The notes under the pieces are model-generated. The model saw nothing but the letters and a program-made list of their open reading frames with translations, was not told the origin of the DNA and searched no databases. Positions 56,244 through 64,000 of a DNA stretch of 64,000 nucleotides are shown here, one piece after another. Source of the stretch: an uncultured Fluviicola sp. GTDB lineage: Bacteria > Bacteroidota > Bacteroidia > Flavobacteriales > Crocinitomicaceae. A program made the position numbers and the translations under genes. Every line of letters begins with the position of its first letter. The first letter of the stretch is position 1. The stretch spans positions 57,165-121,164 of the forward strand of contig NZ_CAMLDC010000014.1 in NCBI RefSeq assembly GCF_946478805.1. Reading direction: 5' to 3'.

Positions 56244-57386
56244 TCAATATCCTTTTAAATCAAGCGCATCTGTTTCTTCAAACGGCACTTGTTTCCCCAT
56301 TTTCTTTTGAATGATTTTAAAATGGTGCTCATCTTCAGGTGTAACAAAAGTCAATGCTTCACCGGTAGATTCAGCTCTTCCCGTACGACCGATCCTGTGA
56401 ACGAAGTCTTTGGGAGAACGCGGCAATTCGTAGTTGATTACGAAAGGAAGGAATTCGATATCAATTCCACGGGCAATCAAATCGGTTGCAACGAGTACTT
56501 TCAGATGTCCGGCTTTGAAATTGCGCATGACACGGGTTCGTGCATCCTGGCTTTTCTTACTGTGAATGGCCTGGGCGTCGATGTTGTTTTTGCGCAGCTT
56601 GTCCACCACCTGATCCGCTTTGAAAGTCGAACTTGTAAAGATCAATACTTGTTTCATATTCCTGGAACGGATCAGATAACGCAATAATGGTCCTTTTCGC
56701 TCGTCAGAAACGCGGAAAGCAGTTTGTTGAATTAATTCAATGGAATCTTCTTCCTGTTCTATCTTCAATACAATCGGATCGTGTAAAACCAATTGAGTGA
56801 TCTCCGAAACCTTGTCATTTAAAGTTGCCGAAAACAATAAATTTTGACGTTTTTTAGGCAACCAACCCAAAATGCGTTTCATTTCTTCCTGGAAATCCAG
56901 GTTCAATAATTTATCTGCTTCATCCAGCACCAAAGACTTCAACGTGCTTAATTGAATGGCATTGGATTCCGCCAATTCAATCAGACGACCCGGAGTTGCA
57001 ATTAGAACGGATACACCCATCATTGCTTTCATTTGCGGATTGATGGAAACGCCACCATAAACAGCTTTCACCTTCTGCGGTTCAGGAAATGCACGTGCAA
57101 ATTCTTTGAACACTTCTTCTACCTGGATGGCTAACTCGCGGGTTGGAACCAAGATCAACGATTGAATATGCCGGTTCTTTGCTTTCTCCGCCTTGGAAAG
57201 TTGTGTCAGGAGCGGCAATACATAACTTGCTGTTTTCCCGGATCCTGTTGGGGCGATACCCAATACATCTTTCCCGGTTAGAATTGCCGGAACAGCGATT
57301 TCCTGAATAGGAGTTGGCTTCTCATAATTCATCTCGGTTAAAGCTTGAAGTAAAAAAGGCGATAAGCCGAAAGAAGAGAATGACAT
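56244..57386 (-). CDS. DEAD-box RNA helicase
   Basis: ATP-dependent RNA helicase, 380 aa, the two RecA domains with no long tail. Q motif FLLQALTEMNYEKPTPIQ, Walker A APTGSGKT, PTRELAIQ, TPGRLIEL, DEAD in LVLDEADKLL, SAT in LLFSATLND, then ATDLIARGIDI and HRIGRTGRAE. It is probably active in ribosome assembly or RNA turnover (RhlE-like size); specificity cannot be told. A -7 box lies at 57410-57417. It may be co-transcribed with the J-domain/KTSC gene. Confidence 0.95.
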   Translation of the reverse strand: MSFSSFGLSPFLLQALTEMNYEKPTPIQEIAVPAILTGKDVLGIAPTGSGKTASYVLPLLTQLSKAEKAKNRHIQSLILVPTRELAIQVEEVFKEFARAFPEPQKVKAVYGGVSINPQMKAMMGVSVLIATPGRLIELAESNAIQLSTLKSLVLDEADKLLNLDFQEEMKRILGWLPKKRQNLLFSATLNDKVSEITQLVLHDPIVLKIEQEEDSIELIQQTAFRVSDERKGPLLRYLIRSRNMKQVLIFTSSTFKADQVVDKLRKNNIDAQAIHSKKSQDARTRVMRNFKAGHLKVLVATDLIARGIDIEFLPFVINYELPRSPKDFVHRIGRTGRAESTGEALTFVTPEDEHHFKIIQKKMGKQVPFEETDALDLKGY

Positions 57387-57409
57387 CCGTTTTTTTTATT
57401 TATGGGGTG

Positions 57410-57417
57410 CAAAGATA
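57410..57417 (-). promoter_or_regulatory. TAnnTTTG -7 box of the DEAD-box gene
   Basis: The minus strand reads TATCTTTG 23 nt before ATG 57386. No TTG is found at standard spacing. TTAAGATGCTAGAATTTCAGGATTTTAGG-type repeat words (quoted loosely) abut it from 57421 to 57460. Confidence 0.42.
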
Positions 57418-57513
57418 GGGAATTAAGATGTTAAGATGCTAGAATTTCAGGATTTTAGGACTTTTTACTGTTACCAAACCATGTAACCTTTCCTTTTAAT
57501 TGTATTCTGATAG

Positions 57514-57521
57514 TACTTTTG
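57514..57521 (+). promoter_or_regulatory. TAnnTTTG -7 box of the 57528-58229 gene
   Basis: TACTTTTG ends 6 nt before ATG 57528, another probable leaderless start. Confidence 0.45.
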
Positions 57522-57527
57522 AAAACG

Positions 57528-58229
57528 ATGTCGCTATTAAAACAAATCTGTTGTTTCCTGTTTATACTAACGGGACAGCTGTCTTTCGGGCAGAAGCTGA
57601 AGAGCAAAATGAGCATTGAGCTTTCCATTTCGCATACCCGGGAATTTCCGTACATCGCTAATTGTTCGGATTTGAAAAAGGTAAATGTCATTATACACAA
57701 TAACACCGACAACCCTCAATACTTTTACGAAGACTGGAATTCCTATGGTTATTACAATATCAGCTTTGAGATCAAAACGAAAGATTCCATTTATGAAGTT
57801 GTAAGACCACAAAAACTCTGGTACCGCAACTTTAAATCACATTTTATCCTAAACCCCAACGAATCATTGGTATTCCCTTATCTCCTGGTTGATACCGCCT
57901 GTACTAATAAACTATTTGAAAACCGCATTTTTGAAGACGGTTGGGTTGGATTTCCCCATATGTCAGATACTGTTGAAATCCGGGCAGTTTATCAATTGTG
58001 TCATCTGGAAGACAGTATTCCGGACGAACCTATCAATCGTTTAAATTATGGAAGAGACTTCTATATCGATTTCCTGGATGAAGATATCTTATCAGAGCCA
58101 ATTAAACCCAACCAAAAAAATGAAAAACCAAAGGTTCCCCAACCAGAAAAATTGCCTGATACCAAAACGATTCTAATTTTCAATGAACCATTGGTTTCCG
58201 AATGGCAGGAAGTGATTTTAAGCTATTAG
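57528..58229 (+). CDS. uncharacterised exported protein
   Basis: 233-aa protein, not recognised. The N-terminal MSLLKQICCFLFILTGQLSFGQ is a signal peptide, though the CC pair could alternatively suggest lipid attachment. The mature part has a first beta-sandwich-like half (IELSISHTREFPYIANCSDLKKVNVIIHNNTDNPQYFYEDW) and a Pro/Glu/Lys-rich C-terminal linker. ATG 57528 is preferred to a TTG at 57519 that overlaps the -7 box. It is convergent with the 58258-59292 gene. Confidence 0.72.
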   Translation: MSLLKQICCFLFILTGQLSFGQKLKSKMSIELSISHTREFPYIANCSDLKKVNVIIHNNTDNPQYFYEDWNSYGYYNISFEIKTKDSIYEVVRPQKLWYRNFKSHFILNPNESLVFPYLLVDTACTNKLFENRIFEDGWVGFPHMSDTVEIRAVYQLCHLEDSIPDEPINRLNYGRDFYIDFLDEDILSEPIKPNQKNEKPKVPQPEKLPDTKTILIFNEPLVSEWQEVILSY

Positions 58230-58257
58230 GTTTTCAGAGTGAAAGAGTTCATCTCGC

Positions 58258-59292
58258 TTACCAGTTACCCAAAGCGTCAGAAATCGGCACTTGATTTAGT
58301 TTGATTGTCAAAACCACACCATGTCTTGAAATGTAGGGATTTTCGTATTTCGTAAGCGGATAGCTATATCGGTAATGCAGGTAAATGAAGTTCCCGAATG
58401 AAATTCCCACTTTCCCTCCTATCCGGAAATCACTTTTATCATTGTGTTCTACGAATATGTGAAAATCGGGAGAAGTTTTCTGCACATTGATTCCCAAATC
58501 GATGCGTTGGCTGAGGGCAGAAATGCGATCGTAGAATAATCCTGTTATTGTGGCATCCACTGTATAATTGATGCTGCGTTTTCCAATAAATGGTCGGAAT
58601 GATTCCGAAATAAAATTCACTCCGACACCAATACTGTGAGCTTTCAGATAGGAATATTCTATATGAACTCCAAACCCGTTCCAATTGCTCAAGGTATATT
58701 CTTTTATATAATGTCCGCCATTCGGATGTGGAAAAGAACAATCTCCGGTCAACACTTTGTCGCTTTCGATCCATCTTCCACCCAAACGATCTTCCCATTT
58801 ACGGACTTCCTTTTGAAAATGCCTTCTATGTGAAAGATCTTCACGCAAGTAATTCCAGTAAGCACAATAACCGCAACCTTCCTTATCAAAAGGGACTCCA
58901 AGTAATTGAAAAGTCGGGATATCGGCAATGATTTCCTGCATGGCAGTGTAAGCAATATCCGCAACCGTATAATAACCACCAAAATTCGGAACCGGAACAG
59001 AAGTTTGAGTCGTATCGTCCAGCTTATCCATTAGAAACGGAATGATTGATTTTTTCTGCTGAACAATCTTCCAAAAAAGGTTATCTCCGCATCCCTGGCT
59101 TTTTCCAAAAACAGAATCCCTGCAGATATAAGGAACATCGGTAACAAACTTCAGGCTATCAGCCAAATCTATCAGCTCTTTTTGCTCCAATCTTTTCTGT
59201 GATAATGAATGGAATGGAAGAAATAAAAAAACCAAGGGGAAGATCGATCTTAAAAAGACTCCAATGGATTTTCTATCTTGATTGTTCTGCAA
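58258..59292 (-). CDS. uncharacterised exported two-part protein with barrel-like C-terminal half
   Basis: 344-aa protein with a signal peptide (SIGVFLRSIFPLVFLFLPFHSLSQ after a short charged N-terminus). Residues about 30-175 are helical and soluble with several Cys (ICRDSVFGKSQGCGDN, EGCGYCAYW). From about residue 195 the sequence turns to alternating strands (GFGVHIEYSYLKAHSIGVGVNF, HNDKSDFRIGGKVGISFGNFIYLHYRYSYPL, HGVVLTIKL), a small outer-membrane-type barrel. Family not recognised. It starts 10 bp after the HAD gene stop on the same strand. Confidence 0.7.
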   Translation of the reverse strand: MQNNQDRKSIGVFLRSIFPLVFLFLPFHSLSQKRLEQKELIDLADSLKFVTDVPYICRDSVFGKSQGCGDNLFWKIVQQKKSIIPFLMDKLDDTTQTSVPVPNFGGYYTVADIAYTAMQEIIADIPTFQLLGVPFDKEGCGYCAYWNYLREDLSHRRHFQKEVRKWEDRLGGRWIESDKVLTGDCSFPHPNGGHYIKEYTLSNWNGFGVHIEYSYLKAHSIGVGVNFISESFRPFIGKRSINYTVDATITGLFYDRISALSQRIDLGINVQKTSPDFHIFVEHNDKSDFRIGGKVGISFGNFIYLHYRYSYPLTKYENPYISRHGVVLTIKLNQVPISDALGNW

Positions 59293-59302
59293 ATTTCATG
59301 AA

Positions 59303-60019
59303 TTAGTTGGCAACGATGGGCAATAAATTAACCACAGAAGGAATCTCGGATAATTCACGGATCCGCGGAACATTCCGTTCTTTTTTGTACCTGTGTTCGG
59401 GATCAAAATGAATAGCTGTCCAGCCCGCATTCAACGCACCGATGATATCCGCTTTAAAATCGTCCCCGATCATGATTGCGTGTTCCGTCTTACAATCGGT
59501 TAAACGTTGCGCTTCCCGGAAGATTTCGCGATGCGGTTTTGTAACGCCGATTTCTTCGGAACAAAGAACCATGTCAAAGTACTTCCCAATTCCACTTTTC
59601 GCCAATTTGATGTGTTGAACCTCCTTAAAACCATTGGTGATGATATGCAGAGAATAATCCTGCGCCTTCAGGGATTCCAAGGTTTCAATCGCTCCCGGGA
59701 AAAGTGCCGTTTGCTGCGGTGAAAGTTCGATATATCCATTACTCATCTGTTGTGCGAGCTCGTCGTTATGGATTCCATGATGCGCCAAAGCCTTTTTGAA
59801 GCGGTTATCGCGCAATTCCTCTTTGCTTAACTTCCCGTTTCCATACTGGTTCCACAGATCGGCATTGATGCGGATATAAGTATGATGGAAATGCATGAAA
59901 TGCTCAATAGTTTCACCAAGTTTCAGATTATCATACAAATGCTGCAATGCAAAACGCGAATTGGTTTCAAAATCCCAAAGGGTTCTGTCGAGGTCAAAAA
60001 AGAGTTGGCGAACTTTCAT
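59303..60019 (-). CDS. HAD-family pyrimidine nucleotidase (YjjG-like)
   Basis: 238-aa haloacid dehalogenase superfamily phosphatase, close to YjjG/YfnB noncanonical pyrimidine 5'-nucleotidases. Motif I FFDLDRTLWDFE (nucleophile Asp9, Asp11); motif II TNGFKEVQ; motif III lysine in KSGIGKYF or VTKPHREIF; motif IV MIGDDFKADIIGAL. A helical C1 cap lies between motifs I and II. The start overlaps the upstream membrane-protein stop (TAATG). upp, another pyrimidine salvage gene, lies two genes upstream, which fits a nucleotide role. Confidence 0.9.
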   Translation of the reverse strand: MKVRQLFFDLDRTLWDFETNSRFALQHLYDNLKLGETIEHFMHFHHTYIRINADLWNQYGNGKLSKEELRDNRFKKALAHHGIHNDELAQQMSNGYIELSPQQTALFPGAIETLESLKAQDYSLHIITNGFKEVQHIKLAKSGIGKYFDMVLCSEEIGVTKPHREIFREAQRLTDCKTEHAIMIGDDFKADIIGALNAGWTAIHFDPEHRYKKERNVPRIRELSEIPSVVNLLPIVAN

Positions 60020-60489
60020 TAAAACAATGCTTTGATTCCGTAGGCAAGCCCGGTTGTTATTGCACCATTGATACAGATTCCCAATAAAATAAGTGGAAAT
60101 GTGCGCTTTTCTTTGCCGTAAAACTTTGCTGTAACGATTGATCCGACCGGAACCGATAAGAATAAGGGTGCATAAAATGCAATTCCATAAATTCCAAGAC
60201 GGCGTTTCAATTTCACGATCAGTTTATTGAAGCGGGTAAATTTTGGTTTGTACTTCAGAGGCGTTCCATTCGTAATGGACGCGTGCAATGCAGCTTTCCG
60301 TTTTTTGTGTGCCCGAATCATAAAAAACTCGCTCGAAAAGTAAAAAATGAATGCTGCTGCAAATGCTCCTGCAACGCAGGAAAGGTAAGTTTCCAGGAAA
60401 TTCAATTTCATTGCCGGCCCTCCAAAAGGAGCAAACATGAATTTGATCATCGACAAACCAAAAAGTGATATATATAGGTGCCAGTGCAT
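60019..60489 (-). CDS. uncharacterised small membrane protein
   Basis: 156-aa inner-membrane protein, not firmly recognised; it looks like the small multidrug-export/SNARE-associated-like group seen in Bacteroidota. Helices at about 5-22, 33-55 (LSCVAGAFAAAFIFYFSSEFF), 100-118 (GIAFYAPLFLSVPVGSIV) and 132-152 (LILLGICINGAITTGLAYGI) flank a basic loop (RAHKKRKAALH, KLKRRLG). It overlaps the HAD gene start by one base and follows upp by 11 bp. Confidence 0.72.
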   Translation of the reverse strand: MHWHLYISLFGLSMIKFMFAPFGGPAMKLNFLETYLSCVAGAFAAAFIFYFSSEFFMIRAHKKRKAALHASITNGTPLKYKPKFTRFNKLIVKLKRRLGIYGIAFYAPLFLSVPVGSIVTAKFYGKEKRTFPLILLGICINGAITTGLAYGIKALF

Positions 60490-60500
60490 ACTTTATACCC

Positions 60501-61148
60501 TTAACATTTCACTCCGTAAGCCAAATCCCCTGCATCGCCCAAACCCGGGACAATGTAAGATTGAGCTGTCAATTCCTTATCAATTGCGCCGACCCAAATG
60601 GTAACCGTACTTGGTAAGTGTTTTTTCAAAAACTCAATAGCTTCCGGGGCTGCAATAGCTGATACCACATGAACCTTGGCTGGTTTCCCTTGTTTTAACA
60701 GCGCTTTATACACCATTACCATCGAACTCCCTGTTGCCAGCATCGGATCTGAAATGATCAAGGTTTTTCCATCAATCGAAGGAGAAGCCAAATATTCCAC
60801 ATGGATATCAAAGTCTTCGGCACTGGTATGTTTTCTGTAAGCAGAAACGAAAGCACTTTCTGCACGATCAAAATAGTTCAACAATCCTTGATGCATGGGT
60901 AATCCTGCACGTAAGATAGTTGCCAGAACCGGTTGTTGTTTCAAGGTCGAAACCTCAGCTTCACCCAATGGAGTTGTCACCAATTCGGTTTGATATTCCA
61001 TCTGCTTGCTCAATTCGTATGCCAACACTTCTGCTACACGTTCCAGATTACGCCTGAAACGCATGGGATCGGTTTGAACCGTGCAATCCCTTAGCTCTCC
61101 CAAAAAGGTGTTGAAGATGGATGCGGACTGACCTAAATTGTGAACCAT
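60501..61148 (-). CDS. upp: uracil phosphoribosyltransferase
   Basis: Salvages uracil to UMP with PRPP; 215 aa. The PRPP loop is LIISDPMLATGSSMVMVYK. The N-terminal substrate region is VLATILRAGLPMHQGLLNYF, and the C-terminal uracil-binding loop is YIVPGLGDAGDLAYGVK. It heads a run with the membrane protein and the YjjG-like nucleotidase. The N-terminus is MVHNLGQSASIFN; no good -7 box was seen in the 165-bp gap to the ABC gene. Confidence 0.97.
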   Translation of the reverse strand: MVHNLGQSASIFNTFLGELRDCTVQTDPMRFRRNLERVAEVLAYELSKQMEYQTELVTTPLGEAEVSTLKQQPVLATILRAGLPMHQGLLNYFDRAESAFVSAYRKHTSAEDFDIHVEYLASPSIDGKTLIISDPMLATGSSMVMVYKALLKQGKPAKVHVVSAIAAPEAIEFLKKHLPSTVTIWVGAIDKELTAQSYIVPGLGDAGDLAYGVKC

Positions 61149-61301
61149 AGTATAGAATATTGGAGGTTAATCTTGTGCTTTTTCATCAGGCCTCATGCCT
61201 CTTCACAAAATAAAGGAATAAAAGCAAACAATGGAAATAAAAATGTGTTTTCTTAATGAATTTTAGCAGTTAAAAATAAGCTTTATCCCAATCCTTAGAT
61301 G

Positions 61302-61309
61302 TAATTTTG
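61302..61309 (+). promoter_or_regulatory. TAnnTTTG -7 box of the ABC exporter gene
   Basis: TAATTTTG ends 4 nt before ATG 61314, another leaderless-type start. No TTG at standard spacing. Confidence 0.45.
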
Positions 61310-61313
61310 TGTC

Positions 61314-63080
61314 ATGGCCAAACAAAGCAAAATTGATTTTAGGATTTTTAGACGGTTATTGAAGTTTGCAAAGCCCTATTCCGGGTTTCTGATCCTGGCT
61401 TTCATATGTACTGTTTTGCTTTCTACTATCGGTCCTTTGCGTCCAATGATCATTGGAAATATGGTACAGAAATATGTCGTCGAAGAAACAACCCGAAGTC
61501 AAACCTTATTTTTAAAATGGACCTTGATCGTTGCAGGAATCCTTCTTTTGGAAGGAGTGCTTCAATTCCTGACAGCCTATTTCTCCAATTTCATGGCACA
61601 ATCCGTTATCCGGGATATACGGATCAAGGTCTTCAATCATTTGTCAACTTTCCGGATGCAGTTTTTCGACCGTTCTCCGGTTGGTGGCCTGGTAACGCGA
61701 GTGGTTTCAGATATCGAAGCCATTTCAGAGGTGTTCTCGTCTGGTCTGATCGATATTTTGGGTGATTTATTAATGTTGGTTGTCGTTTTGATCCTGATGT
61801 TTGCTTCCAACTGGCAGCTTTCTCTTCTTGTTTTGATTCCGATTCCCATTCTCATTTTTGCCACACGTGTTTTTGCAAAAGCGATGCGGAAAAGTTTCCA
61901 GCAGGAAGGAACAGCAGTTCATCGTTTGAATTCATTTGTCCAGGAGCGATTGACCGGAATGAATATTGTCCAGATATTCGGAAGGGAAAAAATGGAATAT
62001 GCCGCATTCCAGGAAGCAAACAAAACACATAGACAAGCACATGTCAACGCAGTGTGGGCATTTTCCATCTTCTTTCCCGTTGTCGAGTTCTTAAGTTCGC
62101 TCTCAATGGCTTTGCTTATTGTGTGGGGCGCTTTTTCGATGACCGGGCAACATCTTGGAGACACTAAATTATTCGGTACCGTATTCAGTTTCACCCTTTG
62201 GATCCAAATGTTATTCAGACCAATTCGCATGCTGGCAGACAAGTTCAATATTCTTCAGCGTGGAATTGTCCGCGCAGATAAAGTGTTTGAATTGCTCGAT
62301 ACCAACGAACATGTCCAGGAATCGGGGACAATCACAACTTGTGATTTTGAAAAACCTTTAAAATTCGAGCATGTTTATTTCGCTTACAAAGATGAAGACT
62401 GGGTACTAAAAGACATCAATCTGACAATCCAACCCAAAGAAACCATTGCATTTGTTGGGGCAACCGGAGCGGGAAAAACCTCCATTGTGAACTTATTGAG
62501 CCGGTTCTACGAATATCAAAAAGGAACTATTCACATTGGTGAAGTTGAACTGCGCGAAATCCAGATGGACACCTTGCGGAAAAACATCGCCATCGTACTT
62601 CAGGATGTGTTCCTGTTTTCCGATAGCATTCACAACAATATTACATTAGGTAACGAAGAAATCACGCGGGAACAAGTCATTGCAGCGGCACAAGCAGTCG
62701 GAGCCGACAGTTTCATTGAAAAATTGCCCAACGGGTATGATTACCAGGTCGGTGAACGAGGTGGTGTATTATCTGTGGGACAGAGACAATTACTGGCTTT
62801 TATCCGCGCTTATGTTTACAATCCACACATCCTGATTTTAGATGAAGCGACCTCAAGCGTTGACAACGAATCTGAAGTGTTGATTCAACGTGCTACGGAA
62901 CAACTTACCAAAGGAAGAACCTCGATCGTTATTGCACACCGATTATCTACCATACAAGCAGCAGACAAGATCATTGTCCTGGACAAAGGTGAAATCCAGG
63001 AGATTGGATCTCACGAAGAATTATTACGTAAAGATGGAATGTACAAAAAGTTGCATTCCATGCAATTTTCAAAAAAATGA
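61314..63080 (+). CDS. ABC exporter (MsbA/LmrA-type half transporter)
   Basis: 588-aa half transporter. Six membrane helices lie in the first 320 residues, including FLILAFICTVLLSTIGPL and DILGDLLMLVVVLILMF. The nucleotide-binding domain follows: Walker A FVGATGAGKTS, Q-loop VLQDVFLF, signature LSVGQRQLL, Walker B ILILDEATSSVDNES and H-loop IAHRLSTIQAAD. The homodimer probably exports a lipid or hydrophobic compound; the substrate is unknown. It overlaps the next gene by 4 bp (ATGA), an unusual pairing for an exporter. Confidence 0.93.
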   Translation: MAKQSKIDFRIFRRLLKFAKPYSGFLILAFICTVLLSTIGPLRPMIIGNMVQKYVVEETTRSQTLFLKWTLIVAGILLLEGVLQFLTAYFSNFMAQSVIRDIRIKVFNHLSTFRMQFFDRSPVGGLVTRVVSDIEAISEVFSSGLIDILGDLLMLVVVLILMFASNWQLSLLVLIPIPILIFATRVFAKAMRKSFQQEGTAVHRLNSFVQERLTGMNIVQIFGREKMEYAAFQEANKTHRQAHVNAVWAFSIFFPVVEFLSSLSMALLIVWGAFSMTGQHLGDTKLFGTVFSFTLWIQMLFRPIRMLADKFNILQRGIVRADKVFELLDTNEHVQESGTITTCDFEKPLKFEHVYFAYKDEDWVLKDINLTIQPKETIAFVGATGAGKTSIVNLLSRFYEYQKGTIHIGEVELREIQMDTLRKNIAIVLQDVFLFSDSIHNNITLGNEEITREQVIAAAQAVGADSFIEKLPNGYDYQVGERGGVLSVGQRQLLAFIRAYVYNPHILILDEATSSVDNESEVLIQRATEQLTKGRTSIVIAHRLSTIQAADKIIVLDKGEIQEIGSHEELLRKDGMYKKLHSMQFSKK

Positions 63081-63943
63081 CAAACGAATTAGGGCTCAAA
63101 ATCGGTGGTGTCCCGGAACATTTTAACTTGCCTTGGAGATTGGCAATTGAAGAAGGAAAATTTCAACAAATCGGGTTAAATCTTCATTGGTCAGACATGA
63201 CCGGAGGAACGGGCCAGATGATTCGCGGATTAGAAACCGGGTCCATTGATATTGCAGTTCTTCTGACCGAAGGAATTACAAAATCAATCTTACAAGGATT
63301 AGACGCAAAAATTCTTCAGGTGTATGTTGTTTCGCCTTTAAGTTGGGGGATTCATGTTCCAACGGAGGGAGCCATCAAAAAACCGGAAGATATCGAAAAC
63401 CAAACATTTGCTATTTCCAGGTACGGTTCCGGATCTCATTTAATGGCTTATGTCATGGCGGACCAATACGATTGGAATTTAGATGGATTGAAATTCAATG
63501 TTATCGGAGACGTTTATGGCGGTTTGTGGGCTTTGGAACACAATGAGGCACAGGCATTTCTATGGGAAAAATACACCACTTTCCCATTCGTGGAACAGGG
63601 AAAATGTGGTTATGTGGGTGATGTAGTTACACCGTGGCCATGTTTTGTAATTGCAGCCCGAACAGAAATTGCAGAAAAACACCCTGAGTTATTGAAACAA
63701 ATGTGCGCCATTGTGAATCACAAAGCACTGGAGGTTAAAGAAAATCCGGATTCTGCAGAAATCATTTCCTGGCGTTATAATTTAGGATTGAATCAAGTAA
63801 AACAATGGTTATCTGAAACCGATTGGAATTACAACGGAACCGATTACCCGCTCGCTTTTGAGAAGACGACTCATTATCTGAAGAAACTGAATTTACTTTC
63901 GGAAGAAGAAGCAGAGGATTGGAAAACTAAGATTTTCTTGTAG
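63077..63943 (+). CDS. periplasmic-binding-protein-like protein without a signal peptide
   Basis: 288-aa protein with an SsuA/TauA/ThiY-like type 2 substrate-binding fold: KIGGVPEHFNLPWRLAIEEGKFQQIGLNLHWSDMTGGTGQMIRGLETGSIDIAVLLTEG at the start, KPEDIENQTFAISRYGSGSHLMAYVMADQ mid-protein. There is no signal peptide or lipobox, so it should stay in the cytoplasm. Its start overlaps the stop of an ABC exporter rather than an importer. The ligand is unknown; it may be a sensor or an enzyme built on this fold (MqnA/MqnD-like menaquinone enzymes are precedents). Confidence 0.82.
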   Translation: MTNELGLKIGGVPEHFNLPWRLAIEEGKFQQIGLNLHWSDMTGGTGQMIRGLETGSIDIAVLLTEGITKSILQGLDAKILQVYVVSPLSWGIHVPTEGAIKKPEDIENQTFAISRYGSGSHLMAYVMADQYDWNLDGLKFNVIGDVYGGLWALEHNEAQAFLWEKYTTFPFVEQGKCGYVGDVVTPWPCFVIAARTEIAEKHPELLKQMCAIVNHKALEVKENPDSAEIISWRYNLGLNQVKQWLSETDWNYNGTDYPLAFEKTTHYLKKLNLLSEEEAEDWKTKIFL

Positions 63944-63952
63944 TAGAAATAG

Positions 63953-64000
63953 TTCAATAGTTCAATAGTTCAATAGTTCAATAGTTCAATAGTTCAATAG
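63953..64000 (+). repeat. TTCAATAG 8-bp tandem repeat, runs off the window
   Basis: Six exact copies of TTCAATAG (63953-64000), continuing past the window edge. It starts 10 bp after the stop of the preceding gene. Eight-base units do not keep a reading frame, so this is noncoding. Confidence 0.95.

Overview
The window reads as a chromosomal segment of a gliding or T9SS-bearing member of the Bacteroidota, most likely Flavobacteriales. That assignment rests on four things: the gldK-gldL-gldM-gldN core, gldB-gldC, and a PorP/SprF gene; promoters of the TAnnTTTG (-7) type with an upstream TTG; near absence of Shine-Dalgarno sequences; and many outer-membrane barrel or lipoprotein genes. A Fluviicola/Crocinitomicaceae-like source is my guess and is not proven. 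There is no phage, plasmid, CRISPR array, rRNA or tRNA in the window. Coding density is high and most genes are housekeeping.

Layout. 1-7 kb: truncated kup potassium transporter, trmB, then a minus-strand run of ABC-F, DUF2797, clpP and clpX. 7-18 kb: the motility/type IX secretion locus, with porP/sprF, gldK, gldL, gldM and gldN on the minus strand, followed by a plus-strand class V aminotransferase and then a second, order-inverted pair, gldN2 and gldM2. 18-29 kb: an arginase-fold protein that has lost metal ligands, topA, then a plus-strand run of miaB, a sigma-54-type activator, lptE-like, a hypothetical protein, secG, groES and groEL. 29-41 kb: orphan exported proteins, ferredoxin, the nadE/M48 protease operon, gldB, gldC, an S46 dipeptidyl-peptidase and coaE. 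41-49 kb: a SiaB/SiaC partner-switch pair, methyltransferase-ZIP transporter, hemH, lpdA, a membrane protein/regulator pair and lipA. 49-64 kb: osmC, rlmB, an RDD protein, SDR/AraC, a DUF885 lipoprotein, a J-domain/KTSC protein, a DEAD-box helicase, a HAD nucleotidase, upp, and an ABC exporter followed by a leaderless binding-protein-like gene.

The genes fit together mainly around the cell envelope. GldL/GldM form the proton-driven motor, GldK/GldN the periplasmic ring and PorP/SprF an outer-membrane partner. LptE, SecG, the M48 protease and the barrels belong to envelope biogenesis. Clp and GroE cover proteostasis. LipA and Lpd serve lipoylated dehydrogenases.

The most interesting signals are: (i) a sigma-54-like -24/-12 element in front of groES, about 2 kb downstream of a sigma-54 activator gene; (ii) the degenerate arginase beside the T9SS genes; (iii) the second GldM/GldN pair; (iv) several families of short-word intergenic repeats and hairpins, one with a compensatory base change between copies; (v) many promoters whose -7 box sits only 3-9 nt from the start codon, suggesting leaderless mRNAs; and (vi) coaE starting right after a terminator T-tract. 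No clear-cut wholly new system is visible.
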